From assembly GCA_038124905.1 (NCBI GenBank), contig JAYPCW010000012.1, positions 1 to 28,360 on the forward strand: a stretch of 28,360 bases of DNA. The letters run 5' to 3'. Of the stretch, positions 1 through 8,611 are shown piece after piece. The position numbers and the translations under genes are program-made. This DNA is from ATZT02 sp038124905. Lineage in GTDB: Bacteria; Actinomycetota; Actinomycetes; S36-B12; UBA5976. The notes under the pieces are model-generated. The model was not told the DNA's origin. It ran no database searches and saw only the letters and a program-made list of their open reading frames with translations. The first letter of the stretch is position 1; every line of letters starts with the position of its first letter.

Positions 1-253
1 CTAATTTGCTATCTAGCGGCAAAGAAAAGCCCTCACTATTGTTTAAATTGATTACTTCTTGTGGAGCAGTAGCACCACGAAAGAAACTTTCGACTTTTTC
101 AGCAAGCTCAACTGAACCAATGAATTTGTCTTGATCAGCAGGCTCACGGCGACGAGCTAGCGCTGGAATGATCTCCTCTTGAATTCCAGCGGCTTCTGCG
201 CCTACTGCACGATAGAGAGTGCTGGAAAGGACTCGAGTTTCTTTTTCTGCCAC
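1..253 (-). CDS. Unrecognised protein, N-terminal part only
   Basis: This is the first 84 codons of a minus-strand gene that leaves the window at position 1. The reading frame opens with a GTG at 251-253 and begins VAEKETRVLSSTLYRAVGAE. An in-frame TAG lies a few codons upstream and there is no other start between, so the start is well bounded, although I see no good Shine-Dalgarno sequence. The visible part is soluble, rich in charged residues and Ala, with no signal peptide, membrane segment or motif that I recognise. It follows rmuC on the same strand after a gap of 35 bases and may share its transcript. I cannot name a family; the absence of stop codons and the plausible composition are the evidence that it is coding. 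Confidence 0.6.
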   Translation of the reverse strand, partial: MAEKETRVLSSTLYRAVGAEAAGIQEEIIPALARRREPADQDKFIGSVELAEKVESFFRGATAPQEVINLNNSEGFSLPLDSKL

Positions 254-288
254 GAGAGATAACTTAGCGAACTAACCAAAAAATGCGG

Positions 289-1410
289 TCAGGACTCATC
301 TTGATTTTCGATTTTTTCATCTTCAATCTGCAATCTCACTTGTGAGACTGACGTTGTGATTTCATCTGGTGCGATTAGTGGTTTTGCTGCCGGTACGCCT
401 TTTTCTGCAAGTCTTTTTGCTTGGGTGACTGCTTGACGATCAAAGCTCGATACAAAACTGTTGTATCCACCTACTGCTTTGTTTAGGCCATCGCCTAATT
501 TTTCAATATGCTCAACTAGGGTACCAAGGCGTTTTAGCATTTCCGCGCCCATCGCTCTTATCTCTTCAGCGTTAGCACTTAAATTATTTTGATCCCAACC
601 AAACGAAATAGTTCTAAGCAGCCCTAGCATGGTGGTAGGAGTAGCGGGAATTACATTTTTCCCAAATGCTTTTTCTAGCAATAATCCATCCATATCCAGC
701 GCTGTCGATAGCAGAGACTCAAAAGGTAAAAACAAAACCACAAAATTTGGAGACTTGTCGCTATTGGATTGATATTGCTTTGAAGCCAGTTCATTAATTC
801 TTTTACCTAAGTCTTTTGCGTGCTTATCTAATAAGTTTTCACGCTCCAGTGGCTCTTCGCAACCCATCGCTTCAAAAAAAGCATCCCACGGAAACTTGGC
901 ATCAACTAAAACTTCACCGCCGCCCGCTAAAAGAATAGTGACGTCTGGTCTTTGTGTTCGATCATCAAAAGCTCTTGATTCTTGACGTCGATAATGAGTA
1001 CCTTCTAGTAACCCGGCATGTTGCAGTAATTGCTCAAGTTGCATTTCTCCGTATTGTCCGCGAGATTGACCCTTAGCTAATGCCGCAGCTATTTGTTTAG
1101 TGGCCGACTCAAGAGATTCATTGCGTTCTTTAATATGAATCATTTCTCGCTTTAGCATGGTTTCTGCTTCAATGCGCCTGCGATCTGCATCTTCTGATTT
1201 AAATTTCAATTCTTCTAAAGCACTTTGTACCGGCTTAATCACTTGATCGAGTGCTTGATTTTGACTGAGCTTTTGCTCCAGATTGGTATTTCTCTCTTGC
1301 AGGGTAGTAACTTGACCTGCTAGATGTATCGCACGAGCTCTCGCGAGCAACCAAACAATTGGCGCACTAATTGCCACACCAATTACTAGCCCTAGTAACA
1401 AACTGCCCAT
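289..1410 (-). CDS. rmuC: RmuC-family DNA recombination protein
   Basis: RmuC proteins are inner-membrane-anchored coiled-coil proteins with a PD-(D/E)XK-like nuclease fold; E. coli RmuC limits rearrangements between inverted repeats. The layout fits. A hydrophobic N-terminal segment (GSLLLGLVIGVAISAPIVWLL) is followed by a long charged coiled coil of roughly 90 residues, then the conserved domain with GQYGEMQLEQLL, RPDVTILL and VLVDAKFPWDAF, which carries the nuclease-like Asp and Lys. The frame is open to an ATG at 1434, but that start has no ribosome site. I prefer the ATG at 1410, which has AGAAG a few bases upstream and puts the membrane segment at the very N-terminus, as is usual in the family. 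It is divergent from ychF. Confidence 0.88.
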   Translation of the reverse strand: MGSLLLGLVIGVAISAPIVWLLARARAIHLAGQVTTLQERNTNLEQKLSQNQALDQVIKPVQSALEELKFKSEDADRRRIEAETMLKREMIHIKERNESLESATKQIAAALAKGQSRGQYGEMQLEQLLQHAGLLEGTHYRRQESRAFDDRTQRPDVTILLAGGGEVLVDAKFPWDAFFEAMGCEEPLERENLLDKHAKDLGKRINELASKQYQSNSDKSPNFVVLFLPFESLLSTALDMDGLLLEKAFGKNVIPATPTTMLGLLRTISFGWDQNNLSANAEEIRAMGAEMLKRLGTLVEHIEKLGDGLNKAVGGYNSFVSSFDRQAVTQAKRLAEKGVPAAKPLIAPDEITTSVSQVRLQIEDEKIENQDES

Positions 1411-1436
1411 ATTCACTCTTCTAGCATCCATCATGA

Positions 1437-1460
1437 GGGTGACAAATCAAGATTTGACCC
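1437..1460. repeat. Imperfect inverted repeat between rmuC and ychF
   Basis: CAAATC-AA-GATTTG (1443-1456) is a perfect 6-base inverted repeat, extended by GGGT (1437-1440) and ACCC (1457-1460) with two unpaired bases on the left. It sits in the short divergent gap, upstream of ychF and next to the long rmuC start. It could be an operator for one or both genes; no regulator is indicated. Confidence 0.4.
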
Positions 1461-1479
1461 GCCACTAGGCTATGGCTAT

Positions 1480-2553
1480 ATGGCACTGGCAGTAGGAATC
1501 GTCGGGTTGCCCAACGTTGGAAAATCCACACTTTTTAACGCTCTAACGCGAAATAACGTGCTGGCCGCGAATTACCCTTTCGCAACCATAGAACCTAACG
1601 TTGGGGTTGTTGGCGTACCTGATTTAAGACTTGAAAAATTAGCTGAGCTTTTCAATTCCGCTGAAATTTTGCCAGCGACTGTCTCTTTTGTTGATATAGC
1701 GGGAATCGTTAAAGGTGCCAGTGAGGGAGCTGGGCTGGGTAATAAATTTTTAGCAAATATCCGAGAAACTGATGCAATCTGCCAAGTAATTAGAGTGTTT
1801 GAAGATCCAGATGTAGTGCATGTAGACGGCCGAATTGATCCAAAAGAAGATATCGAAACAATTAATACTGAACTTATTTTGGCTGATTTGCAAAGCTTAG
1901 ATAAAGCGATTCCTCGTTTAGAAAAAGAAGCGCGCAATGACAAAGCTAAATCTCAAGTCTTGGCAGAGGCTAAAAAAGCCCAAGAAGAACTCAATCAAGG
2001 AAAAACAATCTTTGCTGCTGGGTTAGATCTGGAGCTTTTGAAAGAACTATTTTTACTAACCGCTAAACCCTTTCTTTATGTTTTTAACGTTGATGAAGGT
2101 GGGCTCGGCAATGATGATTTTCAAAAACCGTTGCGACATTTGGTGGCTCCCGCTGAAGCCATATTTTTAAATGCCAAATTGGAATCAGAGTTAGTTGAAT
2201 TATCTCAGGAAGAAGCGTTAGAACTTTTAGCAAGCGTAGGTCAAAGCGAATCAGGTTTAAGTCGTTTAGCCAAGGTCGCTTTTGAAACCTTAGGGCTGCA
2301 AACTTATTTAACGGCTGGCCCAAAAGAAGCTCGCGCTTGGACTATTCACAAAGGTGATACCGCCCCGAAGGCTGCCGGAGTGATTCATACCGACTTTGAA
2401 AAAGGTTTTATTAAAGCTGAAATTGTTTCTTATCAAGATTTGGTTGAGGCTGGATCCATGACAGAGGCCAAAGCAAAAGGAAAAGTTCGGATGGAAGGTA
2501 AGGATTACGTAATGCAAGATGGAGACGTAGTGGAATTTAGGTTCAACGTATGA
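1480..2553 (+). CDS. ychF: Redox-regulated ATPase YchF (Obg family)
   Basis: YchF/Ola1 is a cytosolic Obg-family P-loop NTPase that hydrolyses ATP rather than GTP and binds ribosomes; it is linked to stress and redox responses. The 357 residues match the usual length. The P-loop GLPNVGKS is at residues 9-16, DIAG at 72-75, and the altered G4 motif NVDE at 203-206 replaces the guanine-specific NKxD, as expected for this ATPase. A helical insert lies around 130-190 and the C-terminal TGS domain covers about 275-357. The ATG start lies 45 bases from the long rmuC start. Its stop overlaps the start of typA in ATGA, so the two are probably translationally coupled. Confidence 0.97.
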   Translation: MALAVGIVGLPNVGKSTLFNALTRNNVLAANYPFATIEPNVGVVGVPDLRLEKLAELFNSAEILPATVSFVDIAGIVKGASEGAGLGNKFLANIRETDAICQVIRVFEDPDVVHVDGRIDPKEDIETINTELILADLQSLDKAIPRLEKEARNDKAKSQVLAEAKKAQEELNQGKTIFAAGLDLELLKELFLLTAKPFLYVFNVDEGGLGNDDFQKPLRHLVAPAEAIFLNAKLESELVELSQEEALELLASVGQSESGLSRLAKVAFETLGLQTYLTAGPKEARAWTIHKGDTAPKAAGVIHTDFEKGFIKAEIVSYQDLVEAGSMTEAKAKGKVRMEGKDYVMQDGDVVEFRFNV

Positions 2554-4427
2554 GTAATTTAAAAACAAGAGATGACATTAGAAATCTTGCAATAATCGCG
2601 CACGTAGATCACGGTAAAACCACGCTAGTGGATTCGATGCTTTGGCAGTCAGGTGCATTTCGTTCCAATCAAGATGTAAACGAACGAGTAATGGATTCCA
2701 TGGACTTAGAGCGCGAAAAGGGAATCACAATTTTGGCAAAAAATACTGCGGTGCTCTATAAGCATCCGGAGCTTGCGCCAAATGGAGTAACCATAAATAT
2801 TGTTGACACTCCAGGTCACGCAGATTTTGGTGGGGAAGTCGAGCGTGGGTTAGAAATGGTCGATGGCGTAGTGCTTTTAGTAGACGCCTCAGAAGGCCCT
2901 TTGCCGCAAACGCGATTTGTTTTAAGAAAGGCTTTGCAGAAAAGGTTGCCAGTGATTTTGGTGATCAATAAAACGGATCGATCAGATTCGCGAATTGATG
3001 AAGTGGTTAATGAAACTTATGACTTGTTTTTGGATTTAGCTGATGACTCGATGCCCAATGTGTTGGATTTTCCAATTGTTTATGCAGCAGCTCGCGATGG
3101 CAAGGCTTCGCTAACTAAGCCTCAGGACGGTACCGCACCGCAAGTGGAAGACCTTCGTGAGTTATTTGAAACTATTTTGAAGACTGTGCCGGCTCCAACC
3201 TTTGAAGAAGGTGCTCCACTGCAAGCCCATGTAACAAACCTAGATGCCTCTGCTTATTTAGGCCGTTTAGCTTTATGTCGAGTAAGAAACGGTGAGATTA
3301 AAAAAGGTCAAACCGCTGCTTGGCTTAAGACTAATGGCGAAATTGAAAAAGTAAAAATTAGCGAATTGCTAATTACTCAAGCACTAGAGAGAGTCCCAGT
3401 TGAATCAGCTGGCCCTGGAGACCTTATTGCGGTAGCCGGTATTGAAGACATCACCATCGGCGAAACTTTGGCTGATCCAGAAAATCCAATTGCCTTGCCA
3501 GTTATCAAGGTTGATGAGCCGAGTATCTCTATGTTTATTGGTACTAATAATTCGCCACTTTCTGGCCGTAGTGGATCAAAAGTAACTGCTCGTTTGGTGA
3601 AAAATCGCTTAGACCAAGAATTAATTGGCAACGTATCTTTAAGAGTGCTAGATACCGAACGACCTGACACCTGGGAGGTGCAAGGTCGCGGTGAATTGCA
3701 ATTAGCAGTTTTAGTTGAAATGATGCGTCGCGAAGGCTTTGAGTTGACTGTTGGTAAACCCCAGGTGGTAACTAAAACTATTGACGGCAAACTTCATGAG
3801 CCGGTCGAACGCTTAACTATCGATGTGCCAGAAGATTATGTGGGAGTAGTAACTCAACTTTTAGGCTTAAGAAAAGGCCGCATGGAGCAAATGACAAACC
3901 ATGGGTCCGGTTGGGTCAGGATGGAATATTTAGTTCCAGCACGCGGGTTAATCGGATTTCGTACCGAATTTTTAACAGAAACTCGTGGTACGGGGTTGAT
4001 GCACCATGTTTTTGAAAAGTATGAACCGTGGCATGGTGAAGTTAGAACTCGCGCTAATGGTTCATTGGTTGCAGATCGCGCTGGAAGCGCAACTGCTTAT
4101 GCCGCCTTCAGCATTCAAGAACGCGGAGCACTATTTATTGGGCCTGGTGTTGAAGTTTACGAAGGCATGATCATTGGTGAAAATGCCAGAAACGAAGATA
4201 TGGATGTAAACATCACTAAAGAAAAGAAACTGACGAACATGAGAGCTTCTGGCTCTGATGACACTGTGGCGTTAGTACCACCAAGAGCACTTTCCTTAGA
4301 GCAAGCTTTGGAGTTTTTAAGAGAAGACGAATGTGTCGAGGTTACTCCAGATAATGTGCGTTTAAGAAAAGTTATTCTTAATGCTGGCGAGCGAGCTCGA
4401 GCAAAGAGTAGAGCTAAGCAAGGCTAA
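2550..4427 (+). CDS. typA: Translational GTPase TypA/BipA
   Basis: TypA/BipA is an EF-G-like ribosome-associated GTPase involved in 50S assembly at low temperature and in stress adaptation. The 625-residue protein has the P-loop AHVDHGKT at residues 18-25, the switch II motif DTPGHADFGGEVER near 90, the specificity motif NKTD near 140, then beta-barrel and EF-G-like domains and the TypA-specific C-terminal domain (GRMEQM, MEYLVPARGLIGFRTEFLT). It starts inside the ychF stop (ATGA). Its 3' end overlaps the opposing peptidase gene by four bases (4424-4427). M. tuberculosis typA (Rv1165) is likewise a few genes from mshB. No anomalies were seen. Confidence 0.98.
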   Translation: MSNLKTRDDIRNLAIIAHVDHGKTTLVDSMLWQSGAFRSNQDVNERVMDSMDLEREKGITILAKNTAVLYKHPELAPNGVTINIVDTPGHADFGGEVERGLEMVDGVVLLVDASEGPLPQTRFVLRKALQKRLPVILVINKTDRSDSRIDEVVNETYDLFLDLADDSMPNVLDFPIVYAAARDGKASLTKPQDGTAPQVEDLRELFETILKTVPAPTFEEGAPLQAHVTNLDASAYLGRLALCRVRNGEIKKGQTAAWLKTNGEIEKVKISELLITQALERVPVESAGPGDLIAVAGIEDITIGETLADPENPIALPVIKVDEPSISMFIGTNNSPLSGRSGSKVTARLVKNRLDQELIGNVSLRVLDTERPDTWEVQGRGELQLAVLVEMMRREGFELTVGKPQVVTKTIDGKLHEPVERLTIDVPEDYVGVVTQLLGLRKGRMEQMTNHGSGWVRMEYLVPARGLIGFRTEFLTETRGTGLMHHVFEKYEPWHGEVRTRANGSLVADRAGSATAYAAFSIQERGALFIGPGVEVYEGMIIGENARNEDMDVNITKEKKLTNMRASGSDDTVALVPPRALSLEQALEFLREDECVEVTPDNVRLRKVILNAGERARAKSRAKQG

Positions 4428-6499
4428 CTTTTTAGGTGTTGCACAAAAAAGTCAACTTCTAATTTCAGCAAGCTTTCTAAAGTGCTAGCCCCTTGGGTCA
4501 TATGAGAAACTCCAGAAAGACTCAAAAAATTATGCCCCTTACCTTTGGCAAATAACGCTGCAGAAAGTTGCAGTGAATGCATCGCCAATACATTGTCATC
4601 GGCTAAGCCGTGTATTAATAAGAGTGGACTCGTTAAGTCGTCAACTTTATTTATCAGGGAGTTTTCTTCGTAGCGTTCCCCGTTTTCATCAGGTTGCCCC
4701 AAGTAGCGCTCTGAATAAGCTGTGTCATACCAACGCCAATCTGTAACTGGTGCGCCAGCAATTGCTGCTTTGAAAAAATCAGATCGCACTAAAACCGCTA
4801 AGGCAGCCAAGTAACCGCCAAAAGACCAACCTTTGATTCCAACTTTAGTTAAATCAAAATTCCATTTATTTAAAGTTGCTAATTCCTCTAAACCTTCAAT
4901 TTGATCTCTTAATACTTTTTTAGACCAATTGCTACTAATGCTTTGAGCAAATTCCTTTCCGCGCCCTGGGGTGCCTCGAGAATCGATAACCACAACTAGG
5001 AATCCTTGGTTAGCTAAAAATTGTTCAGTTAAATAGCCGGTAGCGCTGTTTAGTACTCTCTGCGCATGAGGCCCTGAGTAAGGGCTCATTACTACTGGCA
5101 ATTTTTCATTTTGGTAATTACTTGGGGCAATTACTGCCGCGTAAAGATCAGTTTCTTTTAAATACTCAATTGCAATATTTGGCTTAAAGCTCGGCGCAGG
5201 GGAGAGATTATCAAGCTTAAAAGATTTCTCTTTGAGTCTAAATTCATATTCTGGTTGCCATTTTTGTAAATCATGTTTCACTAAAACTAAGGCCGTCTCT
5301 TTTTTGATAGCACTTACATAAGAATCTGAAGGGGTAATCCAGCTCAGCTCGCCTTTTGCAGATAGCTCAACCAGTGCTTGATTAATAGGCGAGGCGGAAA
5401 CAAGTGCACTAATTTTGCTCTCCGTAGCACTTAAAACCGTTCTTACTTCAAAATTTTGGCCAGGTATTTGTTGCCCATTGAGGTTGATTGTTTGCAGCTC
5501 TTCCCCGGTTAGATAAACGAAATGATCATCAAAAAATTTAGGTAGCGGTTGAAACACTTCTACCCAAGGATCTTCCTTTTGGGTAAAAAAAACTTTCTCA
5601 TCTAGAGTGTCGAGGTCGTAGAGCTTTACTTCTAAATGATTTTGCTCTCGATTTAAAGCAGTCACAAAAATTTGAGATTCATTTTTAAAACCGGCGTTTA
5701 CTAAGTATTCAAAGTTGCAAGATAGCTGAGATAAATCTTTAGCTTCCCCCTCAAGGTTAATCAAAATTAGTGATGAAGTCGGATTTTCGCTACCGGCAAA
5801 AGGGTAGCGATGCTTTCGTATTTCTAACCTTGGATCTGTTGGATCTGCCAATTGAATTTCGGTTACTTGAGTCGAGTCAACTTTCTCAATGAGTAAATTT
5901 TTGCTATCTGGTGACCACCAAAATCCACTAATTCTGGAAAACTCTTCTGCGGCAATAAAGTTAGCTAAACCGAAAGTAACTTCCTCAGCTGAAGCCTCAA
6001 TTAAAGTTTTAACACTTTGCGTTGCTAATTCAATCAGTTTAAATCCATCACTTGACACTGCTGCCACGTATTTGCCATCTGGTGAAATTTTTGGGTCAAC
6101 AACTGCTTCTGACAAATGAAATTCAGTTAAGGCCTCATTTTCAATTTGATAGTTAAATAATTTTCCATTTAGAGCAAAAATTATTTGCTCAGATTTTTCA
6201 TCTAATTGATAACTGGTAATCCCGACTCCAGATTCGCGCATTCTTTCTCTTCGGGCCTGCTCAGCTGCTGGAATTTTTGATCCCACTGGGTCTAATAAAT
6301 CCAGAGGATTAATTAAGAGTTCTGCTCTTTCGCTTGCAGTTGAGAATTTAAAGAGCCCTAATGTGGGGGTGTCTTGATTAATGGCGCGTAAAAAATAAAG
6401 TGTGGTTTGTTTATTATCTATAGTGAAATTACGGGGCCTTCCGCTAGAAAATCTTTGGGTAAGAGCATATGCAGAAATAAAATCCGCGTTTTGGTACAT
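4424..6499 (-). CDS. Prolyl oligopeptidase family S9 (DPP-IV-like) serine peptidase
   Basis: The 691-residue protein has an N-terminal beta-propeller and a C-terminal alpha/beta-hydrolase domain. The catalytic Ser is in GWSFGGY (about residue 559), the Asp in LADDNV (about 634-635) and the His in SGVSHMT (about 666). In the propeller, EEFSRISGFWWSPDS matches the double-Glu motif by which dipeptidyl peptidase IV holds the substrate N-terminus, and RYPFAG follows as in that subfamily, so release of X-Pro or X-Ala dipeptides is the likely activity. There is no signal peptide, unlike many secreted bacterial DPP-IV enzymes, so it probably finishes degradation of imported peptides in the cytosol. 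It is divergent from mshB across 36 bases and its end overlaps typA. The exact substrate is inferred. Confidence 0.9.
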   Translation of the reverse strand: MYQNADFISAYALTQRFSSGRPRNFTIDNKQTTLYFLRAINQDTPTLGLFKFSTASERAELLINPLDLLDPVGSKIPAAEQARRERMRESGVGITSYQLDEKSEQIIFALNGKLFNYQIENEALTEFHLSEAVVDPKISPDGKYVAAVSSDGFKLIELATQSVKTLIEASAEEVTFGLANFIAAEEFSRISGFWWSPDSKNLLIEKVDSTQVTEIQLADPTDPRLEIRKHRYPFAGSENPTSSLILINLEGEAKDLSQLSCNFEYLVNAGFKNESQIFVTALNREQNHLEVKLYDLDTLDEKVFFTQKEDPWVEVFQPLPKFFDDHFVYLTGEELQTINLNGQQIPGQNFEVRTVLSATESKISALVSASPINQALVELSAKGELSWITPSDSYVSAIKKETALVLVKHDLQKWQPEYEFRLKEKSFKLDNLSPAPSFKPNIAIEYLKETDLYAAVIAPSNYQNEKLPVVMSPYSGPHAQRVLNSATGYLTEQFLANQGFLVVVIDSRGTPGRGKEFAQSISSNWSKKVLRDQIEGLEELATLNKWNFDLTKVGIKGWSFGGYLAALAVLVRSDFFKAAIAGAPVTDWRWYDTAYSERYLGQPDENGERYEENSLINKVDDLTSPLLLIHGLADDNVLAMHSLQLSAALFAKGKGHNFLSLSGVSHMTQGASTLESLLKLEVDFFVQHLKS

Positions 6500-6523
6500 A
6501 ATGAGTATTCTTCACCCTTCGCG

Positions 6524-6535
6524 TAAAGTCGACGC
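6524..6535 (+). promoter_or_regulatory. Candidate leaderless promoter of mshB
   Basis: A TAAAGT box (6524-6529) lies exactly six bases before the mshB ATG (6536), the spacing expected if transcription starts at the A of the ATG. No Shine-Dalgarno sequence is present. I could not find a convincing -35 box. Confidence 0.45.
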
Positions 6536-7405
6536 ATGAGCCACTTGAGTTTACTTTTTGTGCACGCCCACCCAGATGATGAAACGATTTCTACCGGGGC
6601 CACGATGGCCAAATACGTAGCCCAAGGCGCGAGAGTTACCTTAGTAACCTGCACCAGCGGTGAAGAAGGCGAAATTTTAGTTCCAGAGCTTGCTCATCTT
6701 TCTAGTGCAAATGAAGACAAACTAGGAGAGCACCGTCAAAAAGAGCTAGCACTCGCGATGCAAGAACTCAAAGTCACCGATCATCGATTTTTAGGCGGCG
6801 CTGGTAAATACAGAGATTCAGGAATGATAGGAACTGAAGCGAATTCCCACTCAAAGAGTTTCATGAATGCCGACTTACTTTCTGCGGCTAGCGATTTAGT
6901 GGCAGTAATTCGAGAAGTAAAACCACACATTTTGATTACCTATGATGAATTTGGTGGCTACGGGCACCCTGATCACATTCAAGCCCACCGGGTTGCTCAT
7001 TACGCCAAAGATCTTGCGCAAGTAGAAAGTTTTAAACCTGAATTAGGCCCGGCACACAAAATTTCACAAACTTATTGGACGGCAATCCCTCTCTCTTTAG
7101 CGGAAAAAGGTTTTGCGCAGATTGCCATGAGTGAAGATTCTAAATTTTTTGGGGTAGAGAGTTTAGATGAAATAAATTTTTTACAGCCCGATCAGATAAT
7201 CACCACAGAAATTGATGGAAAAGATTTTTTAGAGCAAAAACTTTCTGCTTTAAAGCAACATCGCACGCAAGTAGATTTGAATGGTGATTTTTTTAAACTT
7301 ATGACTGCACTCGGCCCAGAGGCTTTTGGCGTGGAATACTTTCGTCGCGTTGACCCGCCAGTAAAAGATTTAAATGGAATTATCGAAAAGAGCTTTAATG
7401 AATAA
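6536..7405 (+). CDS. mshB: MshB-like GlcNAc-inositol deacetylase (mycothiol synthesis)
   Basis: This is a PIG-L/LmbE-family zinc deacetylase. MshB removes the acetyl group from GlcNAc-Ins, the second enzymatic activity of mycothiol synthesis; mycothiol is the main low-molecular-weight thiol of actinobacteria. Zinc ligands are visible as H12 and D15 in HAHPDDE and H147 in GGYGHPDH, at nearly the same positions as in M. tuberculosis MshB (H13, D16, H147). TCTSGEEGEI, YRDSGMIGT and FMNADL also match that enzyme. At 289 residues the length is normal. The related conjugate amidase Mca is the main alternative; the GEEGEI segment and the small membrane gene that follows favour MshB. It is cytosolic. 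The next gene overlaps it by eight bases. Confidence 0.88.
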   Translation: MSHLSLLFVHAHPDDETISTGATMAKYVAQGARVTLVTCTSGEEGEILVPELAHLSSANEDKLGEHRQKELALAMQELKVTDHRFLGGAGKYRDSGMIGTEANSHSKSFMNADLLSAASDLVAVIREVKPHILITYDEFGGYGHPDHIQAHRVAHYAKDLAQVESFKPELGPAHKISQTYWTAIPLSLAEKGFAQIAMSEDSKFFGVESLDEINFLQPDQIITTEIDGKDFLEQKLSALKQHRTQVDLNGDFFKLMTALGPEAFGVEYFRRVDPPVKDLNGIIEKSFNE

Positions 7406-7745
7406 ATTATTTAAGAGTCTCTTAGCCTTACCAATGGGCTTAGCTGCTGGTTTTTTGGCAGGGTTTTTACATCAAGCGAGTTTTAAAGTACTTATAACGA
7501 TTTATTGGGGTATTGTCTTTGTGTTAATTTTTTTAATCATTGTGATGCGCTGGAATATAAATTTTGCGAATACTAAGCTCGCTGCCGTCTTATTTATTCC
7601 GGGTTGGTTTGTTAGTACTTATTTTTTAAGTACCTTTACTAACGCTGGGGATATTGTAATTGCGAACGATATGATCTCAAAAGTTTATCTGGCAACTGCA
7701 GTAATACTCATGGGCATAACTGCAGTTTGGCCAATTAAGAATTAA
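7398..7745 (+). CDS. Small four-helix membrane protein (Rv1171/DUF6113-like)
   Basis: This 115-residue protein is almost entirely hydrophobic, with four probable membrane segments and a short basic N-terminus (MNKLFK). An upstream ATG at 7374 is in frame, but I chose the ATG at 7398 because it is preceded by a GAAAAGAG ribosome site and gives a normal membrane-protein start. It overlaps the mshB stop by eight bases, so the two are probably coupled. In M. tuberculosis mshB (Rv1170) is also followed by a small integral membrane protein (Rv1171), which supports a conserved pair; assignment to DUF6113 is from context and hydropathy. The function is unknown. The 3' end overlaps the opposing coiled-coil gene by 11 bases. 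Confidence 0.8.
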   Translation: MNKLFKSLLALPMGLAAGFLAGFLHQASFKVLITIYWGIVFVLIFLIIVMRWNINFANTKLAAVLFIPGWFVSTYFLSTFTNAGDIVIANDMISKVYLATAVILMGITAVWPIKN

Positions 7746-8553
7746 TTCCTTCTTGCGCATTATTTAATTTTTCAACCGAATTTTGAGCTTTTTGATCGAG
7801 TTCGCTCCAGTCGGCCATAGCATCGTCAAGTGTCGCCTTTAAGAGGTTAGAGGCATTGATTAGATCTCGTCTTACTTTGGATGCTTGTGAAGATGCTTTT
7901 TGGGCAAGATCTTTTTGAACGGCAAGTCTCTCAACGAATCTCTTGCGCTCGCTATTTATTTCATTAAGAATACGACGACTTTCCTCTTTTGCATCATTGA
8001 TTGCACGATCTAGCAACTCTTTGGCTCTTAAATCTGCTTCTTTACCCGTGCGCTCAGCTTCTAATTTTGAATCGCGCAGTAGTTTTTCGGACTCAAGTTT
8101 TATTGCTTGGGCTTCTTTCTTTGCTTCAGCTAATATCGAATTAGCCTCATCTTGCCTGGACTTAATTAAGTCTGTCATTTCTCGTTTAGTTCGGCGCAGT
8201 TCGCTCGCAGCTTGCTCTTTTAGCGCATTTGAGTTTCGCTCAGCATCGCTGAGCACTGCATGAGCCTTTGATTTTGCAGCTCTGATTAAAATTGCTGCAT
8301 CCTCGCCTGCAATGGCAGTTACTTCAGCATCATCTAGTTCAAAAATATTGGGTCGATTAGCTAAAATTTTTACTTGTTGCTCAAGTTCATTAATTTTTCT
8401 TTGATAAGAATTTTGAGTGCGAGGGGCGCGACCAAGTGACAACCACCCAGCTTTATCGGGAACCTGAGAGCGCTCTACTTCGTCTACTAATTCCTCAACT
8501 TCAGTTTTTTCGTCCACGACAGTTCCTTCGATGACCTTTTTCTTTGCAGCCAC
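7735..8553 (-). CDS. DivIVA-like coiled-coil protein, function unknown
   Basis: The 272-residue protein has an acidic, probably disordered N-terminus, a short hydrophobic/basic stretch (GWLSLGRAPRTQNSYQRK), then a very long Ala/Glu/Lys-rich coiled coil from about residue 85 to 250. Repeats such as AGEDAAILIRAAKSKAHAVL and ILAEAKKEAQAI resemble the C-terminal part of actinobacterial DivIVA/Wag31-type and related polar-growth scaffolds, but the classic DivIVA N-terminal membrane-binding motif is not evident. It has no transmembrane segment. It starts with GTG at 8553 behind a strong AGGAG site. A structural role at the cell pole, septum or envelope is plausible but inferred from composition only. 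Confidence 0.75.
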   Translation of the reverse strand: MAAKKKVIEGTVVDEKTEVEELVDEVERSQVPDKAGWLSLGRAPRTQNSYQRKINELEQQVKILANRPNIFELDDAEVTAIAGEDAAILIRAAKSKAHAVLSDAERNSNALKEQAASELRRTKREMTDLIKSRQDEANSILAEAKKEAQAIKLESEKLLRDSKLEAERTGKEADLRAKELLDRAINDAKEESRRILNEINSERKRFVERLAVQKDLAQKASSQASKVRRDLINASNLLKATLDDAMADWSELDQKAQNSVEKLNNAQEGINS

Positions 8554-8557
8554 ATTA

Positions 8558-8562
8558 CTCCT
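8558..8562 (-). promoter_or_regulatory. Shine-Dalgarno AGGAG fixing a GTG start
   Basis: On the minus strand AGGAG is followed by four bases (TAAT) and then GTG at 8551-8553. This decides the start of the coiled-coil gene. Confidence 0.75.
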
Positions 8563-8594
8563 AAGATAATCTTTGAACCATAAGCCTTAATCTG

Positions 8595-8611
8595 TTTTAG
8601 CCTCGCTAAAA
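8595..8611. repeat. Palindrome TTTTAGC-CTC-GCTAAAA in divergent region
   Basis: This inverted repeat with perfect 7-base arms sits in the 149-base gap between the coiled-coil gene and the VanW-domain gene. A second short palindrome, AAAAGCTTTT, follows at 8615-8624. The arms are AT-rich and no U-tract follows, so an operator is likelier than a terminator. No regulator gene is adjacent. Confidence 0.45.

Noticed and set aside
1572..1943. Antisense open frame inside ychF
   Set aside because: It lies wholly within a strongly conserved gene, has a biased shadow composition and no ribosome site. Similar frames inside typA, the peptidase, fdxA, pheA and the aldehyde dehydrogenase were dropped for the same reason.
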